Assembly: GCA_030141605.1 (NCBI GenBank)
Contig: JAQGDQ010000190.1
Coordinates: 126,001 to 186,000 of the forward strand
Direction: 5' to 3'
Source: Tubiluchus corallicola
Lineage: Eukaryota; Priapulida; Priapulimorpha; Priapulimorphida; Tubiluchidae
Length of the DNA stretch: 60,000 nucleotides
Shown here one piece after another: positions 36,427-48,199 of this stretch (positions within the stretch are counted from its first letter, which is position 1; every line of letters starts with the position of its first letter). Made by a program: the position numbers and the translations under genes. The notes beneath the pieces are model-generated. The model was not told the origin of the DNA and did no database searches. It was given only the letters and a program-made list of their open reading frames with translations.

Positions 36427-36500
<74 letters not shown>

Positions 36501-36520
36501 GTCTCTCTCTCTCTCTCTCG
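36187..36520. repeat. compound microsatellite (TA, TG, TC)
   Basis: Successive runs of TA, then TG with CGTACG/TGCG interruptions, TA again, then CT/TC followed by a long TA and a closing TC run. Translation gives only repeated Tyr-Ile or Ser-Leu. Confidence 0.95.
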
Positions 36521-38712
36521 GATGTGTTTGAAGTTGCTGTCAAGAATGAGAGAGGGAAACAAATTCGAGAAAAAGAAACGTGTCATACATCCTTGCCAAA
36601 CATAAAAACATAAGTAAAATGAAAATGTTTACTTATTTTAATAAATTATTTTTAATGAATTTACTGATACAAAAAGTGTAGTTTTTACATTAAAGTAGGC
36701 GATACACACAAAAAAGATAAAAAAAATATTATTAAAAACTAGTCCAGTCTATATACATGTTTACAAGAAGAGAATGTATTGTAATTTGTAAGTAATATTT
36801 TGAAACGCATTAGTATTAAAAGTGGAGATTTTTTGACATAATTACGTACATTTTTTGCATTGCATCATACAAATTTTTAATTACAGAAATTGGTTCTGAC
36901 TGGTTATTTTTTCACTGTTCATAAAATTATGATGACTAAAAATGTGTCCGTTAAAATATCATACTCAGATCTCACATTGTTTTAAATTATCATTTGCAAA
37001 TAAATGATTACACTATGTAAAGAGAAAGAGCTTAACATACACAATCATTAAAGCATTACACAGTAATCAGCATCTCAATAGCACCAGGACAATTAGAATA
37101 GTGTTAAATATATGCTCTAGATTTTGCTTCTACTTTAATTAAGTTCATTTATGCACGTATCTGTGCACTAGTCTTGTGTTAGTATTAGCGGAGAGGGGTA
37201 CTAGTATTAGTGAGCTATGAGGACCTCAACATTTATTGGTGTAAATCCTGCACTGTCTTAAAACGCGTAATCCTGCAGTGAGTTCCTTAAAATCATAATA
37301 CCGTTCCTACTTTTGGCCTGTTTTATAAATTATGTCCTACTCGGCATTGCTCGAGATGTTAGTAGGAAATTGATGCTAATTTAAGTGTCTCCAAAGACAT
37401 GATTCGTAACCCAAAAACCTATTTCTCTCGATATCAATTTCGTATTGCTGCTTATCGTTACATGTACAAATGAAAGCTTACATAGTAGTCCTCAAGGTTA
37501 ATAGGAAATTGTCACTAATAACATTGTAAAATGCAATCATACATGTATTTATGACACGTACTGCAATGGAAGGAAATTATGACACTCTATTAGCTATTTT
37601 TATTATGGGTAAATATTTTGCCATAGAATAATATTACTACGTAATTTTTCTTCCTAATTGTATGAGTTACTGCAAAGGGAATTTTTTAACGACCATGACC
37701 TATATCGCCAAGCAAGGATTTTTACTTCTGGGTGAATTTTCTCTAATGATCCTCAGTGACATGCACTACCTCCCCTATATTATGCTTCAACAAATCCAAA
37801 AAAACTGCTTTTCTCGGCATTTCTGAAAATAGCTCAATTACACATTTTGCCCCTTGTCGATAGAGAGCATGTTTGTACGTTTAGAGGTATAATTTTAGGC
37901 ATGTTCACATCAGAAAATCTAGTTGCAAAAACTATAAGAATGTGTTTACTTTGCAAAGTAGATACTTGCACTGAAATAAACATCATAACTTTAGAGTGTA
38001 CATTTTATATAATAAACGTAGTGATATTTAATGTACATTGTATATAAGCGTTTGTTGGTATGAAGGCATGTTGATGATAAAGCGGCTGACGTACGGCTGA
38101 CGTGATTAATGTCTACTTATATTTCATGTCTGACCATGGTTACATTGTTGTTAACTTGATAATGATAATTTATTCAATTGTTAACAAAAGAGTATCTAAA
38201 ACAGTAGGAAATAGAAATTTTTATTTCCGCTGGTTGTTTTCGCGCCGTATATGTACAAATGTGACCAGTTCAAGATTTGAGTAGTAGAAAGTCAACAGCG
38301 CATACATTATAAACTGTAGTAAGAATTGTGCGTGAATGACCTTCCGCCGGAACCTCACCACAGCCCACTCACTAACAACACGGTAACTGATGCACTTTTG
38401 ATTACTAGTTAAATTGTTATTAGCGCGGAAATGACAAACATTAAACAGAGTGTTAGTGACCGATATGCAAGGCAATAACAGTAAAATCACTAAAATTAGT
38501 ATACAGCAATTACAACCACGTTACACGCGCGCTTAATAACAGTACAGGCACAACAGTAGAACTGTGCAATAAACTAATAATTCATGTATGGTGCATATAG
38601 GACAACAATTAAGTTTTTACAGGCCGCCAGTATCAAGATATTTGCGTAAAAGCGAGCAATACTCGACAGCCTATCAGTTTATCATAAAAATCAAACTTTA
38701 CCAGGGTTAAGC

Positions 38713-38807
38713 AAGAGAAAGAAAGAAAGAAAGAAAGAGAGAGGGGGGAGGTGTAGAGGAGAGAGAGAAAGAGAGAGAGAGGAGGGGAGGGGAGGGAGAA
38801 AGGGGGA
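38713..38807 (+). repeat. polypurine tract (GAAA/GA/GGGA)
   Basis: About 95 bases almost wholly A and G, moving from AAAG repeats to GA to GGGA, with only a few T. About 0.7 kb past the GT92 stop codon. Confidence 0.9.
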
Positions 38808-39534
38808 TCGAATAAAGTTATGCACATTCAGCTTTATATTACTTGTACTTGTGTTTTGTATTTGCGGTGCACATTCCATTTTTTTCACATTCGTCTTGAG
38901 AATATAAGCTATAATTTGCAAAGATATTTCGCTTCATGCAGATCAAAACGAAACGTGCCGTTGCCTAAATTTACTTTCTTGAATTCGAGATCTTCATAAA
39001 ATGATTGCTAGTGTAGCTGTACAAAATTACGAGATAGAAGGTTTCGAACAAAATAAACAACAGTATAATTAGACATAAATTTTATCGAGTTTATTGCAAT
39101 ATGCAAACCTTAATTTTAGAGAAAAAAATAACAAAATGAGACAAAGATACGTAATGGAATGGTTCCTCTATTTTAAACATGCGTAATCTTCATCTACAAG
39201 TATAGGCTACTGGAGGAAAGCTAATGAGTGACATTTTTTCAATTTACTTTGCTATCTACGATCACAACTACAAGCCAATAATTATTATGTGTACAAATAT
39301 GTCCTTTTGCGCAAAAATGAGTCCTATATTTCTGACTATTTAATAAATCGATCATTGCAGTAAAGCAATTATCACATAGAGACCTCCTTCCTATACTATA
39401 TAGGTTTTACACGTCCAATATAGGCCAATTTGTAAAACCACTGACAATTTATAACTCTAAATTCTACCTACAATAATCATAAGCTATGTTGACTAGATGC
39501 TATTATCATTCCAGACATGTAAGCTACATTTTAG

Positions 39535-41076
39535 CTAAAGAAACTGTAAACACTGTTTTTTCAATTTTTGTAATTTCACCTTCACAGCTGTGATCAATAA
39601 ATGTTTGTGACGGAAAAGTGTTTTGTCTACCACGCTTTTTTCTTTAAAATCACTTCTGCTGCTATAGCCTTGTCTATAATGATGAAGAAAGCCATCTGAA
39701 GGACTTACAATTACATCTTGATGACCGTATTTGGGATAAGCTGTATGTATACCAACACTGTCGATGCCCGCTGTTTTTACAATGTACTTAGTTCTGTAGG
39801 TTGGCCAAGGAATGGGTCTATACGTTGGCACTCTGCGGTGATTTTTCATAAAAAATAATTCATTTTCACCAAGACTGAAGTCATTCAAAGCCCGAGCAAG
39901 GCTTATCGGTGGTTTCGAGTCAAAATAGTAATTGCGAAACACGAAAACTTGCGCGTTTGGATGCAAAGTCGAATAATTTTCTAGAAACTGTTTGTAAGTA
40001 TTTGTTTGATTAGGAACTATTACTTCATCTATATCATTGAACAAGAGATACTGAACCTTTCTTTTGTTCCTTTGAAAACAGTCGTTGAATTGCACAATCT
40101 GACCGTGGAAATGAATATCCCACGGTTTCGATTCAGGATCCTTAAAACTGCCGCCTTTTATATCTTTTGAGCTGAAGTCGAAATGGACTACTTCAAGAAG
40201 ACCATCGTCTACATAACTTTGCAAGACGCAGTCTACAAGAGGTGTATGTTGAGAAGCGTTGTAAATACTTATTGTGTCCACACCTAAGATCTTGTACATC
40301 TCAAACGCTTCCACAATGTGAAACGCTTCTGAGTAATTATTGTAAAGAACCGAAATGCACAAACCTAAGCGATGTGAATAGCCATCGATGTCGTGGTTAT
40401 TAACAGTTAATGTATTATTGAGATCTCTACTTGTATCATCGTGACTGATAGATACACTATCTGGCACTACGCTACAGTTGCGCAAGGCACATATAAACCT
40501 AGCAGCCGAGTAGTCCCTATTCTGAACTTCGCGGAAAATATTAACTCTAGCTTTTGTAACTTCTTGGATGTTGCTTTGATATTGAAGGTGGCAAGATAAA
40601 TTCAATGCAGTCTTCCTGTTGTCCACCACCTTGGTTAAGCCGATGACGACCACACTGCAATGTGAGGACGCTGCAAAGCATTGATCGCAGAATGCGGAAT
40701 ATACGGCCGCCGGCTGTCCTGTGACGTACTGCCACTGATGATTCTTTGGCAGCATCTGACCAGGGTCCACCTTTGCTGTGGTCAGCGGCTTAAACTTTGT
40801 TACAACTGCAACACAACTTCCGTCTTTGCATCCTACCTGCACGGATTCTGATTCTTCTGTGCTGCCGTTTAATAATATTCTTTTGTTATACCGTAAGACA
40901 TAGTCAGGTAGATCCGGATCACACAAATTATTCGTACAATACAAGACGCTAAAATACTGTATTATCCACAGAATATTTAATGTTAGTACAATTGAAATCA
41001 CAGAAATGAAGACACGAGTTTGATGTCTTTTAATTCTTGCCATTATTCGGATGATAGCCTCCAAAATCTCCAACAA
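39535..41076 (-). CDS. glycosyltransferase family 92 protein, intronless
   Basis: Predicted Golgi type II membrane enzyme. Read as 513 residues from the first Met, or 502 from Met12 at 41043, which is the likelier start because it is followed by a basic stretch (ARIKRHQTR) and then a membrane helix, residues 22-42 (VFISVISIVLTLNILWIIQYF region). A cysteine-rich stem follows to about 235, then the GT92 (DUF23) domain to about 500. Within the domain: LGLCISVLYNNYSEAFHIVE (238-256), metal-binding DxD in YLLFNDIDEVIVPN (343-356, acid residues 348 and 350), VFVFRNYYFDS (377-387) and FLHHYRQGY (463-471). Characterised members such as C. elegans GALT-1 transfer galactose to N-glycan core fucose; donor and acceptor here are unknown. 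There are no frameshifts. A single exon fits expansion by retroposition, but a spliced 5' UTR cannot be excluded. Confidence 0.9.
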   Translation of the reverse strand: MLEILEAIIRIMARIKRHQTRVFISVISIVLTLNILWIIQYFSVLYCTNNLCDPDLPDYVLRYNKRILLNGSTEESESVQVGCKDGSCVAVVTKFKPLTTAKVDPGQMLPKNHQWQYVTGQPAAVYSAFCDQCFAASSHCSVVVIGLTKVVDNRKTALNLSCHLQYQSNIQEVTKARVNIFREVQNRDYSAARFICALRNCSVVPDSVSISHDDTSRDLNNTLTVNNHDIDGYSHRLGLCISVLYNNYSEAFHIVEAFEMYKILGVDTISIYNASQHTPLVDCVLQSYVDDGLLEVVHFDFSSKDIKGGSFKDPESKPWDIHFHGQIVQFNDCFQRNKRKVQYLLFNDIDEVIVPNQTNTYKQFLENYSTLHPNAQVFVFRNYYFDSKPPISLARALNDFSLGENELFFMKNHRRVPTYRPIPWPTYRTKYIVKTAGIDSVGIHTAYPKYGHQDVIVSPSDGFLHHYRQGYSSRSDFKEKSVVDKTLFRHKHLLITAVKVKLQKLKKQCLQFL

Positions 41077-44000
41077 GTATTACCGGTATATCAAATATCG
41101 TTAGCTATCACATCTGCAAATGTCAACTTCGCTTTCCATGAAAATTCATCTGCAAATAAAAATGGGCATCATTAGTTTACTCAACGCGAATAGCCTACTT
41201 TCACTGTCTGTGGCCACGAACGAAAAACAAAGCTCTAGGCATGTGCTCTACTCGTAAAGAAATGTAACCTATTTATACAATGCTAGCCTCAATTAGGTTT
41301 TGTACAGACCTCTAGGGTAGAAGTGCCACACTGCTAGACTGCACGGTTTTGGAGTCAGTGAGTTGTAGCAAACGATATACAATTTGGCGAATAAGAGCTC
41401 CAAGTGGGCTGTCAACCGATAATAATAATAACCGGATTACGGTAGTCTAGGCTAAGAGTCATTAGTACTCTCTGAAAAACTGCAGAAAATTACGATTAGA
41501 CATCTACAACGCATTTAGAGTTATTTTAAGCCAAAATAATCTTTTAGAGACTGATCCAGTAAATGAGACTTCAGTAATGGCCAAAAGCATCTGTACTTGT
41601 TTAAAGCAGTAATTATAAAAATTGTCTTTATAATTTTGTTATTAGCATTATTTGCTCTCATTAACGGTTTCACAATATCATAAATTAATTAAAATTACAA
41701 TGACGACATTAAATGTGTCCTTTATACATTCTCAGTACATCATCAATGACATGTTGACAGTTTGCACCACAAAAACAATAATAACGGATATTGATCATAA
41801 AAAATTATAACAAAAACCACGTCGCGTATAATCACATGTAAGGCTATAATCCTAGGATAAAATTTATGGCTATCTTAACTATCTTCTGCTGAGCTGCTAA
41901 TAAAAAGAGCAAATACGTTTTCGCTAATTATGGATTTTCAATGTAAGCTACCAATGCCACATGAGTGCACACGTGAATCTAGGTTAATAAGATTGAGAAG
42001 CGTTAATCTCTTCTTAACTTTCCCGTGTTCATATAAACTAGATACAATACAAAAGTCCATGATAACAGTATGACTGAGTGACTTCCTATACTAGGGCGCT
42101 CTGTAAGGTCAGAATCACAATATAGTAATTTATTGCTTCTTGTACATCACAGTGGAGTAATTAGTAAAAATCTTAGAACAAAAAAACAGAAATGCGTCGT
42201 TTTTATGAATTTCTCATTTATTTTTTGTTTTAAAAAAGTTATATTGTAAAACAGCTATATTGTAGTGTTTTTAATCATTTCAGAAACGCGGCTCTCAAGT
42301 CATAGCTAGAAATTGGTCAATTGTTAGACTCCATGATTTAGACTCAACACAAATCCATCTATAACTTACTGGCATTATAAAAATTATAATGGCTCGTATT
42401 CTGACAGAACCCACTCATACAGACCCGCGGCCAACTGTTTACGAAATTTGCATCTAAAAAGTACAGACAAGAATAACATTTATAAATTTGTAAACTAGGT
42501 TTGGAACAGGCTGTAATTTTAATCTTGTTCTTTTTTGTTGTTGTTGTTTTAGATTGTCTTCTTTCAAGTTTTAAATTCGCGTCTCTCGCAGCCTGTTCTA
42601 AACTATGAATAATATTGTGTGGTCAACAACTTTTCCACAAAGCTTCATTTAGAATTGATAGCGGTTTGGAAAAATTCAACATTTTTATTCCTCTTTTTGT
42701 GAAAAGAATTATAATTGTTAGATTACAATGAACGCCATATTAAGATTCAAACAACGTAACTTCATTGACTGCCTTGCTAGCGCTATTTCCAACTGAACGA
42801 CATTTTTCACAGATGAGTCACAATTTTTATTAAAACACACATACTTTGATCACGTATTTAAATGTTCGATGTACTTGCCGTACTAAGTTTACTATAAGGT
42901 ACTTCAAACATAAAAATTACTTGTTGTACTTTTTTGCGGCTCAAAACAATATTAAAACGTTCTGTATTTCACACAGTGTGAAATTTGCACTCATCATTCG
43001 TGCACTTTGCTATATCTACACAATTTGCTCAATCGTGTGCAGTATTACATTTCATACCTAATTATTAATTTATGTTACATTACTTATTCGCAAGTTGCGA
43101 AAGTTAATTGACATGCACCTGACGCTCATTATAAAACTGATATATACGCATCATAAGAAAAAATAATTTTATATTGCTAATTCTACGTTGTGTAGGCGTT
43201 TTTGGTTTACCGATTTACCTATTTTACTCACTTTAGCTTAAAATTATATAAGCTTAACACATACACAATATGCAATTATTAGTCACGTAAAATAAGTACT
43301 GCTTGGGTAATTGCGTAGAATTGTAGATGAAAATGGTATACATCGGGGCAGTAGTGATTATTTATAGTTTTACTGGTACAGTAAGTAGTTTTTACATACG
43401 GCGCAATTTTTACGAAGTGGGGTTTTGAATTTTTACCTTAGCTCTAATTGATTTTTTTCGTTATTGCGGAAACCCTTTCTTGGGCCTTCAGGATATGAAT
43501 TATGTGAACAAAGTTACGTACACCTCTTTTTTATTATTTAAATTTAATAATTTTTTACGTACAATGTATTGAAAAGCAAAAATATAAATTATTTATTAAA
43601 ATTTGAACTGTAGACGGAGCAAACTAATTGGACTTTTTTGTTTAAACGATAAGTACACAAGTTTTTCATACTACGTAAACGATATAATTTTTAAAATAGT
43701 TATCTTTAACTGTCATGTTAACTGTGTGGTTAGTCTATAATACACGATATTTTAAATATTTTAAAAAGTATACTTTTAAATTTTAACTTACACATTACCT
43801 TTATATATTCCATTATATTTTCGTTGCGACCTTCAGAATCTTCAGGGAGCTACTCATTCTCAGCACACGCCTATTTCCCCAACTTTCCCCAACTAGGCAA
43901 ATCTTTTCCTATTTTGTTGTTAGCCTAAATCCTGTTTGCTAAGCCTAAAGGCAATGCGCAATTGAATAAGCCGGAAAAAACTTTAAATGCGCCGCTATTT

Positions 44001-44498
44001 TGCAAGAAATGAGCAAAGCAACGCACCTGCAGTGCGTTTTTGAAATGCACCTGATAAACTGATAACTATGTTTAACTAAATTCCGCCCAAGTTTTAGCAA
44101 GTTTAATTACATAATATATAAAAAGCTTAATTTTAAAGACCTGGGCGTGTTTTGCGTTTCTTATTTTCTGTAAGATTCTGCCTTACCTTATCTTAATCTT
44201 ACGTTATTTCTAGCAAAGTAGTCTTCTAGAAAATCGTTTCATACGAACCCTTTTTCCGCATCCTCAAAAGAGGCCTTATAAATGTCTCTTTTATAGCCCA
44301 GTGTTGTCCAAAATACGTCTAAACACGATGCGTATACATCGTCGTAGTAAGCTGTTTACATGAAACTGCAATTCTATGTGCGAAAATGATTCTCTTCACA
44401 GACTGTTGAGAGTAATATTGAAATTACACTTAATTCAGACGTAACCATTATTATTTTTCAGATACCATTTTTCACAGGAATCGTGTAAGTTTATTACT

Positions 44499-44545
44499 TG
44501 AGCCAACAGGATACTTCAGTCTCAAGCAATCCTGTTGGCTCAAAT
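44499..44545. repeat. perfect short hairpin, 15-bp stem
   Basis: TTGAGCCAACAGGAT is followed 16-17 bases later by its exact reverse complement ATCCTGTTGGCTCAA. The stem is GC-richer than its surroundings. Confidence 0.85.
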
Positions 44546-45017
44546 TAACAGTACAAAAATTGTGGGTTCATTAGAAAGGACGAAAACGGAATTTAAATTA
44601 TATCGCAAAGAACTTTCCATACAAAGTTATATTTGTGAGCATTACGCTTACCTGTCTAAAAGACATATGTAATTGGAAAAGAAAATTCTTAATCATTTTT
44701 TCAAACTGTACACAATGTTATCTAAACCTTTCCAAACGACTTTCCGTTAAAATGGCTGCACCTAACAGTCATGGTAGGAGTTTAAATTTACAAGTTTTAT
44801 ACAGCGTTACTGCTAACGCAAGTCTGTTGCAATAAGGCAGTGTGTAAGCGATACAAAAATTTCGGGACAAATTTTGCAAGCTTTATTTAGGAAGAGTGTT
44901 TTCTTGTCGTTTAAATAGTCAATAAAAGTCTTGTCGAAAAACAATGTCCAGACTTTACCTCCGCGTAAAAACGACCCACAGTGTGGACTATACTGATTGC
45001 ATAGATTTAGACTGCAT

Positions 45018-45154
45018 GTATCTATTCAAAAATTGAATGGCTCTATCCTTTACTTTTGTACTACAGAGCAGAATAAGGCTCTGAGTCTTAGACGCTCATT
45101 TGGCTCCGCAGTACAAAAGTAAACGATAGAGCTACTCAATTTTTGAATAGATAC
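45018..45154. repeat. long near-perfect hairpin, about 50-bp arms
   Basis: The left arm starts GTATCTATTCAAAAATTGA and the right arm ends with its complement. Arms of about 50 bases differ at about five places, with a loop of about 35 bases. It could be a small foldback element or a precursor-like RNA hairpin; there is no coding. Confidence 0.9.
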
Positions 45155-47621
45155 CTGCTATTTCTGAACCACATTTATGAACATTCAAACGAAAGAGGTT
45201 CTCAAGAGTTACTGGTTAGGTCATAGTTGCATGTAGGTTTTTGCATCGCTAGGCTACCTACCAGATACCTCAACTGGTGGCACTAGTTACACGGAAAAAT
45301 TATGAAACACAACTACGTGTATGCATAACTACGCGGGCTATACAAAAGCAGTTTTTTTTACTTAACTGTGTTGCAGCGCGGACTAAGGTTTTCATGCGTG
45401 AAGCACGAATATTTTGGATTCACAATAATGCGGAATAAACGACACAAACATTGAATTTTCGAAACCAAACTTTACTGAACTGAAGTAAATGGGCAAAACT
45501 TGTGATGAAGTCTGGAACTGAATCAAGAATCAAGGTTGTACGAGGAATTTGCGAGGTCAGAAAAATCGTTTGCTCATGTTGTAAATTATTTGTTGTAGCT
45601 CTTGCTGAGCATATTTTGTCATTTTTTACTAAGATCGCGGTGCACGAAAGTAAAAAAACATAAACTTGCCCCTTTCTTATTACACGATGTCAGATACATA
45701 CTTGTAAGTTATAACCCTAAGATTATCCTCGTGATTCAGCTGATTATTTAGTTTGCTAATGCAGGGTGTGTAGTCAAAAGCAGTTAAAACGGCCCACCTG
45801 GCGATTTTAAACCGGTAATCCTGTAATCAGAGACGAATGACAGCAGTGGTATGAGAACATGGCATTTAGTCAAAAGCATGAAAGTGGATGTTAGTCAGAC
45901 CACCTCATGGAGGTAAAAGGTTTTACTTTAGAAAATATTGGATGCAGCAAAGGGAACGCGCTACACGCATGCAGCTAAGAATAAGCACATGATAAATCCA
46001 GAATTCCTACACAAGATACTGGTACAGTAATTTAAGTAATTCCTGTCCTACGCAGACACAGTAATTTAAGGGGTATGAATTATAATTTTGCTTAAATGGA
46101 ATCTTGCTGAAAGAAGGTGAACGGAGTGAAAGGGTCTAAAGAGTTTCGTTTGATATTATATTGTTGCTTCTATAACGGAACTTCAGAGCTTGAGTTTAAC
46201 AGTGTGGTGTGTGTGATTTTCAACGCAGTTTTAACTGCTTCTTGATATTGAAACACAAACATTGTTTCCACTTAGAACACTACTTGTATTGCTAGTAATT
46301 GTGTCTTCTCAAAACAACATGTAACATTGCTACTGCAATGCTATTCAACAGCAGGTAAATAAAGGTAAAAGGAAACAGCGAGGCAGTGAAAAACTATCCC
46401 AGTATAGAATAACGGTTTATTCTACAACAATTTTTATAGGTGCCCGTTTTCTAAGAGACGAAAACTCTGGAGTATGTATAATAATTGCAAAAGTGAATAC
46501 ACAATCAGTACATAAAAAATATTGAAACTTGTTAGCAACGTATTGAAAATATTGAAAAAGTAGCCGTTGTCTACTTTTACAGGCTACAAGTTAATTGCTA
46601 TTATTATTATTTGAATTTTAAATATAACCTTATTTTTCATTATTCCTTTGCTGTCTTCGCCCTGCATAATAGTAAAGAAGCCAGCGTACAAAGTCACTCC
46701 AGAAAAATCAGGAATCAACTGACAAGGACAACTAGCAAAACGGAGTACATGTATGCATCACAAATGGCATTACAAGTAGAAGCTGTTGACCAAACCTGAT
46801 CCACAGCTTCATGTCCCACGGAATCCCGCCAGGGAATGGGGACTAAGTCTAAGATCTGAAGTTCGTGAAGCTCGAATAAAATACAGTGCACTTTATTTCG
46901 GAATCTTCAGTAAAAACGGGATTTTTTTTAAAATACTGACCTACAATAACTCTACTTTAACCAAATCACTGAGACGTTGGCTCGTTTTAGCTACGTAGTT
47001 CGACAGAATAGTGAACCAACTTTAAGCGAAGATCATAACTGACTGCCTGGCAAGACGTTAAAAATCAGTTGCCAAGGACTATCTGGAAAAGGCTGAAAAA
47101 TCATCACTCAGCGGGCTTGTCTCATGCCATCAAGCACCCTACAGGCTTAAATCTACACAGATTAATCTTTTTTTCAGTTTTCATTTCTGCATGTGCCACT
47201 AGGAAGTGACTACAGATACTATCTTTTGTAAAAAATGAACATGGCCATCGTTTAATGTCGTTGATAATTCGAGGTCACAAAATTTTCAAACGAACGTTTA
47301 AAGAAAGCTCACGTTCAATGTAACGTTACAAATAATCCCTAAACAAACACCAAGAAGTTAAAGGCGTTTATTTTAAAGCAGTCTAGAGTTAATTAGATGA
47401 AAGCACTGTTCTTTGCTCTAGCCTCAGAGGAAATCTAGCGGAAGAAAGTTATTTCAGTCGATTAGGTTCTTACATGTACAGGGAGGAGTTCTCTGAAATC
47501 ACGTAAAATGTGCAAAAACGCTGTAACAACAAAGTAATGTTTACTCACTGTTGGCGGTACCACGGTCAACATTTTACTATTCATTTTCGCCCAACAATTT
47601 TTCATTTTACGAATTACAATT

Positions 47622-47654
47622 GGGTGGGTGGGGGTGGGGGTGGGGTGGGGTTGG
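47622..47654 (+). other. potential G-quadruplex run
   Basis: GGGTGGGTGGGGGTGGGGG followed by TGGGGTGGGG gives six G-runs of three or more with single-T loops, an ideal quadruplex pattern on the plus strand. Confidence 0.85.
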
Positions 47655-47837
47655 AAAACGGCTTGGCGTAAAACAAGATGACAAAATTTTAGCGTTTTTT
47701 CGTATAGAAAACAATTTTAATGACGCATTTTTCGGCAAAGGTAAACAGATATATTTCAGTGATTGTCTTACATTAAATATCACGTAACCCTAGTTAATGT
47801 TTTTTCCTAGGGGTCACAATGACTTTAAAAATAAATT

Positions 47838-48049
47838 AAAGTCAAATCACCTTCTGCCAAATCAGCCGATTGAATTAATAAATGATTCTTTAATTTAAAT
47901 GAATTATTTACTTTATATATATATTTACATAGATGCATACAAATATATATATTTATGTATATGTATAATTAAAAACTAAAGAATTCATTTAAATTAAAGA
48001 ATCATTCATTAATTCAATCGGTTGATTTGGCGGAAGGTGATTTGACTTT
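47838..48049. repeat. palindromic foldback, 68-bp arms
   Basis: The left arm 47838-47905 (AAAGTCAAATCACCTTC onward) and the right arm 47982-48049 are reverse complements with three mismatches. The 76-base centre is TA-rich. Just beyond the right arm, CGGTTGATTTG is repeated once more (48053-48063). It lies about 150 bases past the stop of the micropeptide ORF on that strand. Confidence 0.92.
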
Positions 48050-48074
48050 CCCTCGGTTGATTTGTATACATACA

Positions 48075-48153
48075 CATATATATATATATATATATATATT
48101 ATTGTATAATATAATGCACTAATGTTATGAACTAATATACATGAATGAACTAT

Positions 48154-48196
<43 letters not shown>
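48075..48196. repeat. TA microsatellites
   Basis: Two TA runs, at 48075-48099 and 48155-48196, separate the foldback from the micropeptide ORF. Confidence 0.9.
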
Positions 48197-48199
48197 GAA

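Larger units (their letters stand above)
35023..39534. other. spacer between XAB2 start and the GT92 stop
   Basis: 4.5 kb with no host gene signal. It holds the presumed XAB2 promoter, a LINE scrap (35454-35576), a compound microsatellite (36187-36520) and a purine tract (38713-38807). Open frames in the microsatellite only reflect repeated dinucleotides. Confidence 0.65.
41077..48199. other. gene-poor spacer above GT92
   Basis: 7.1 kb. No multi-exon gene can be assembled. Items seen are the hairpins at 44499-44545 and 45018-45154, the G-rich run at 47622-47654, the palindrome 47838-48049 and TA microsatellites. The stretch just above 41077 should contain the GT92 promoter. Confidence 0.6.

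Noticed and set aside
36216-36613. Overlapping frames rich in Tyr-Ile and Ser-Leu
   Set aside because: They are translations of TA, TG and TC microsatellites.
44752-44835. ATGGCTGCACC with a strong start context and a GTAGGA donor-like site on the plus strand
   Set aside because: No downstream plus-strand exon can be joined to it over many kilobases, and the frame soon ends; probably chance.
47551-47787. 78-codon plus-strand frame with a Gly/Trp run
   Set aside because: The Gly/Trp run is the G-quadruplex repeat in translation and the rest has no protein-like features.
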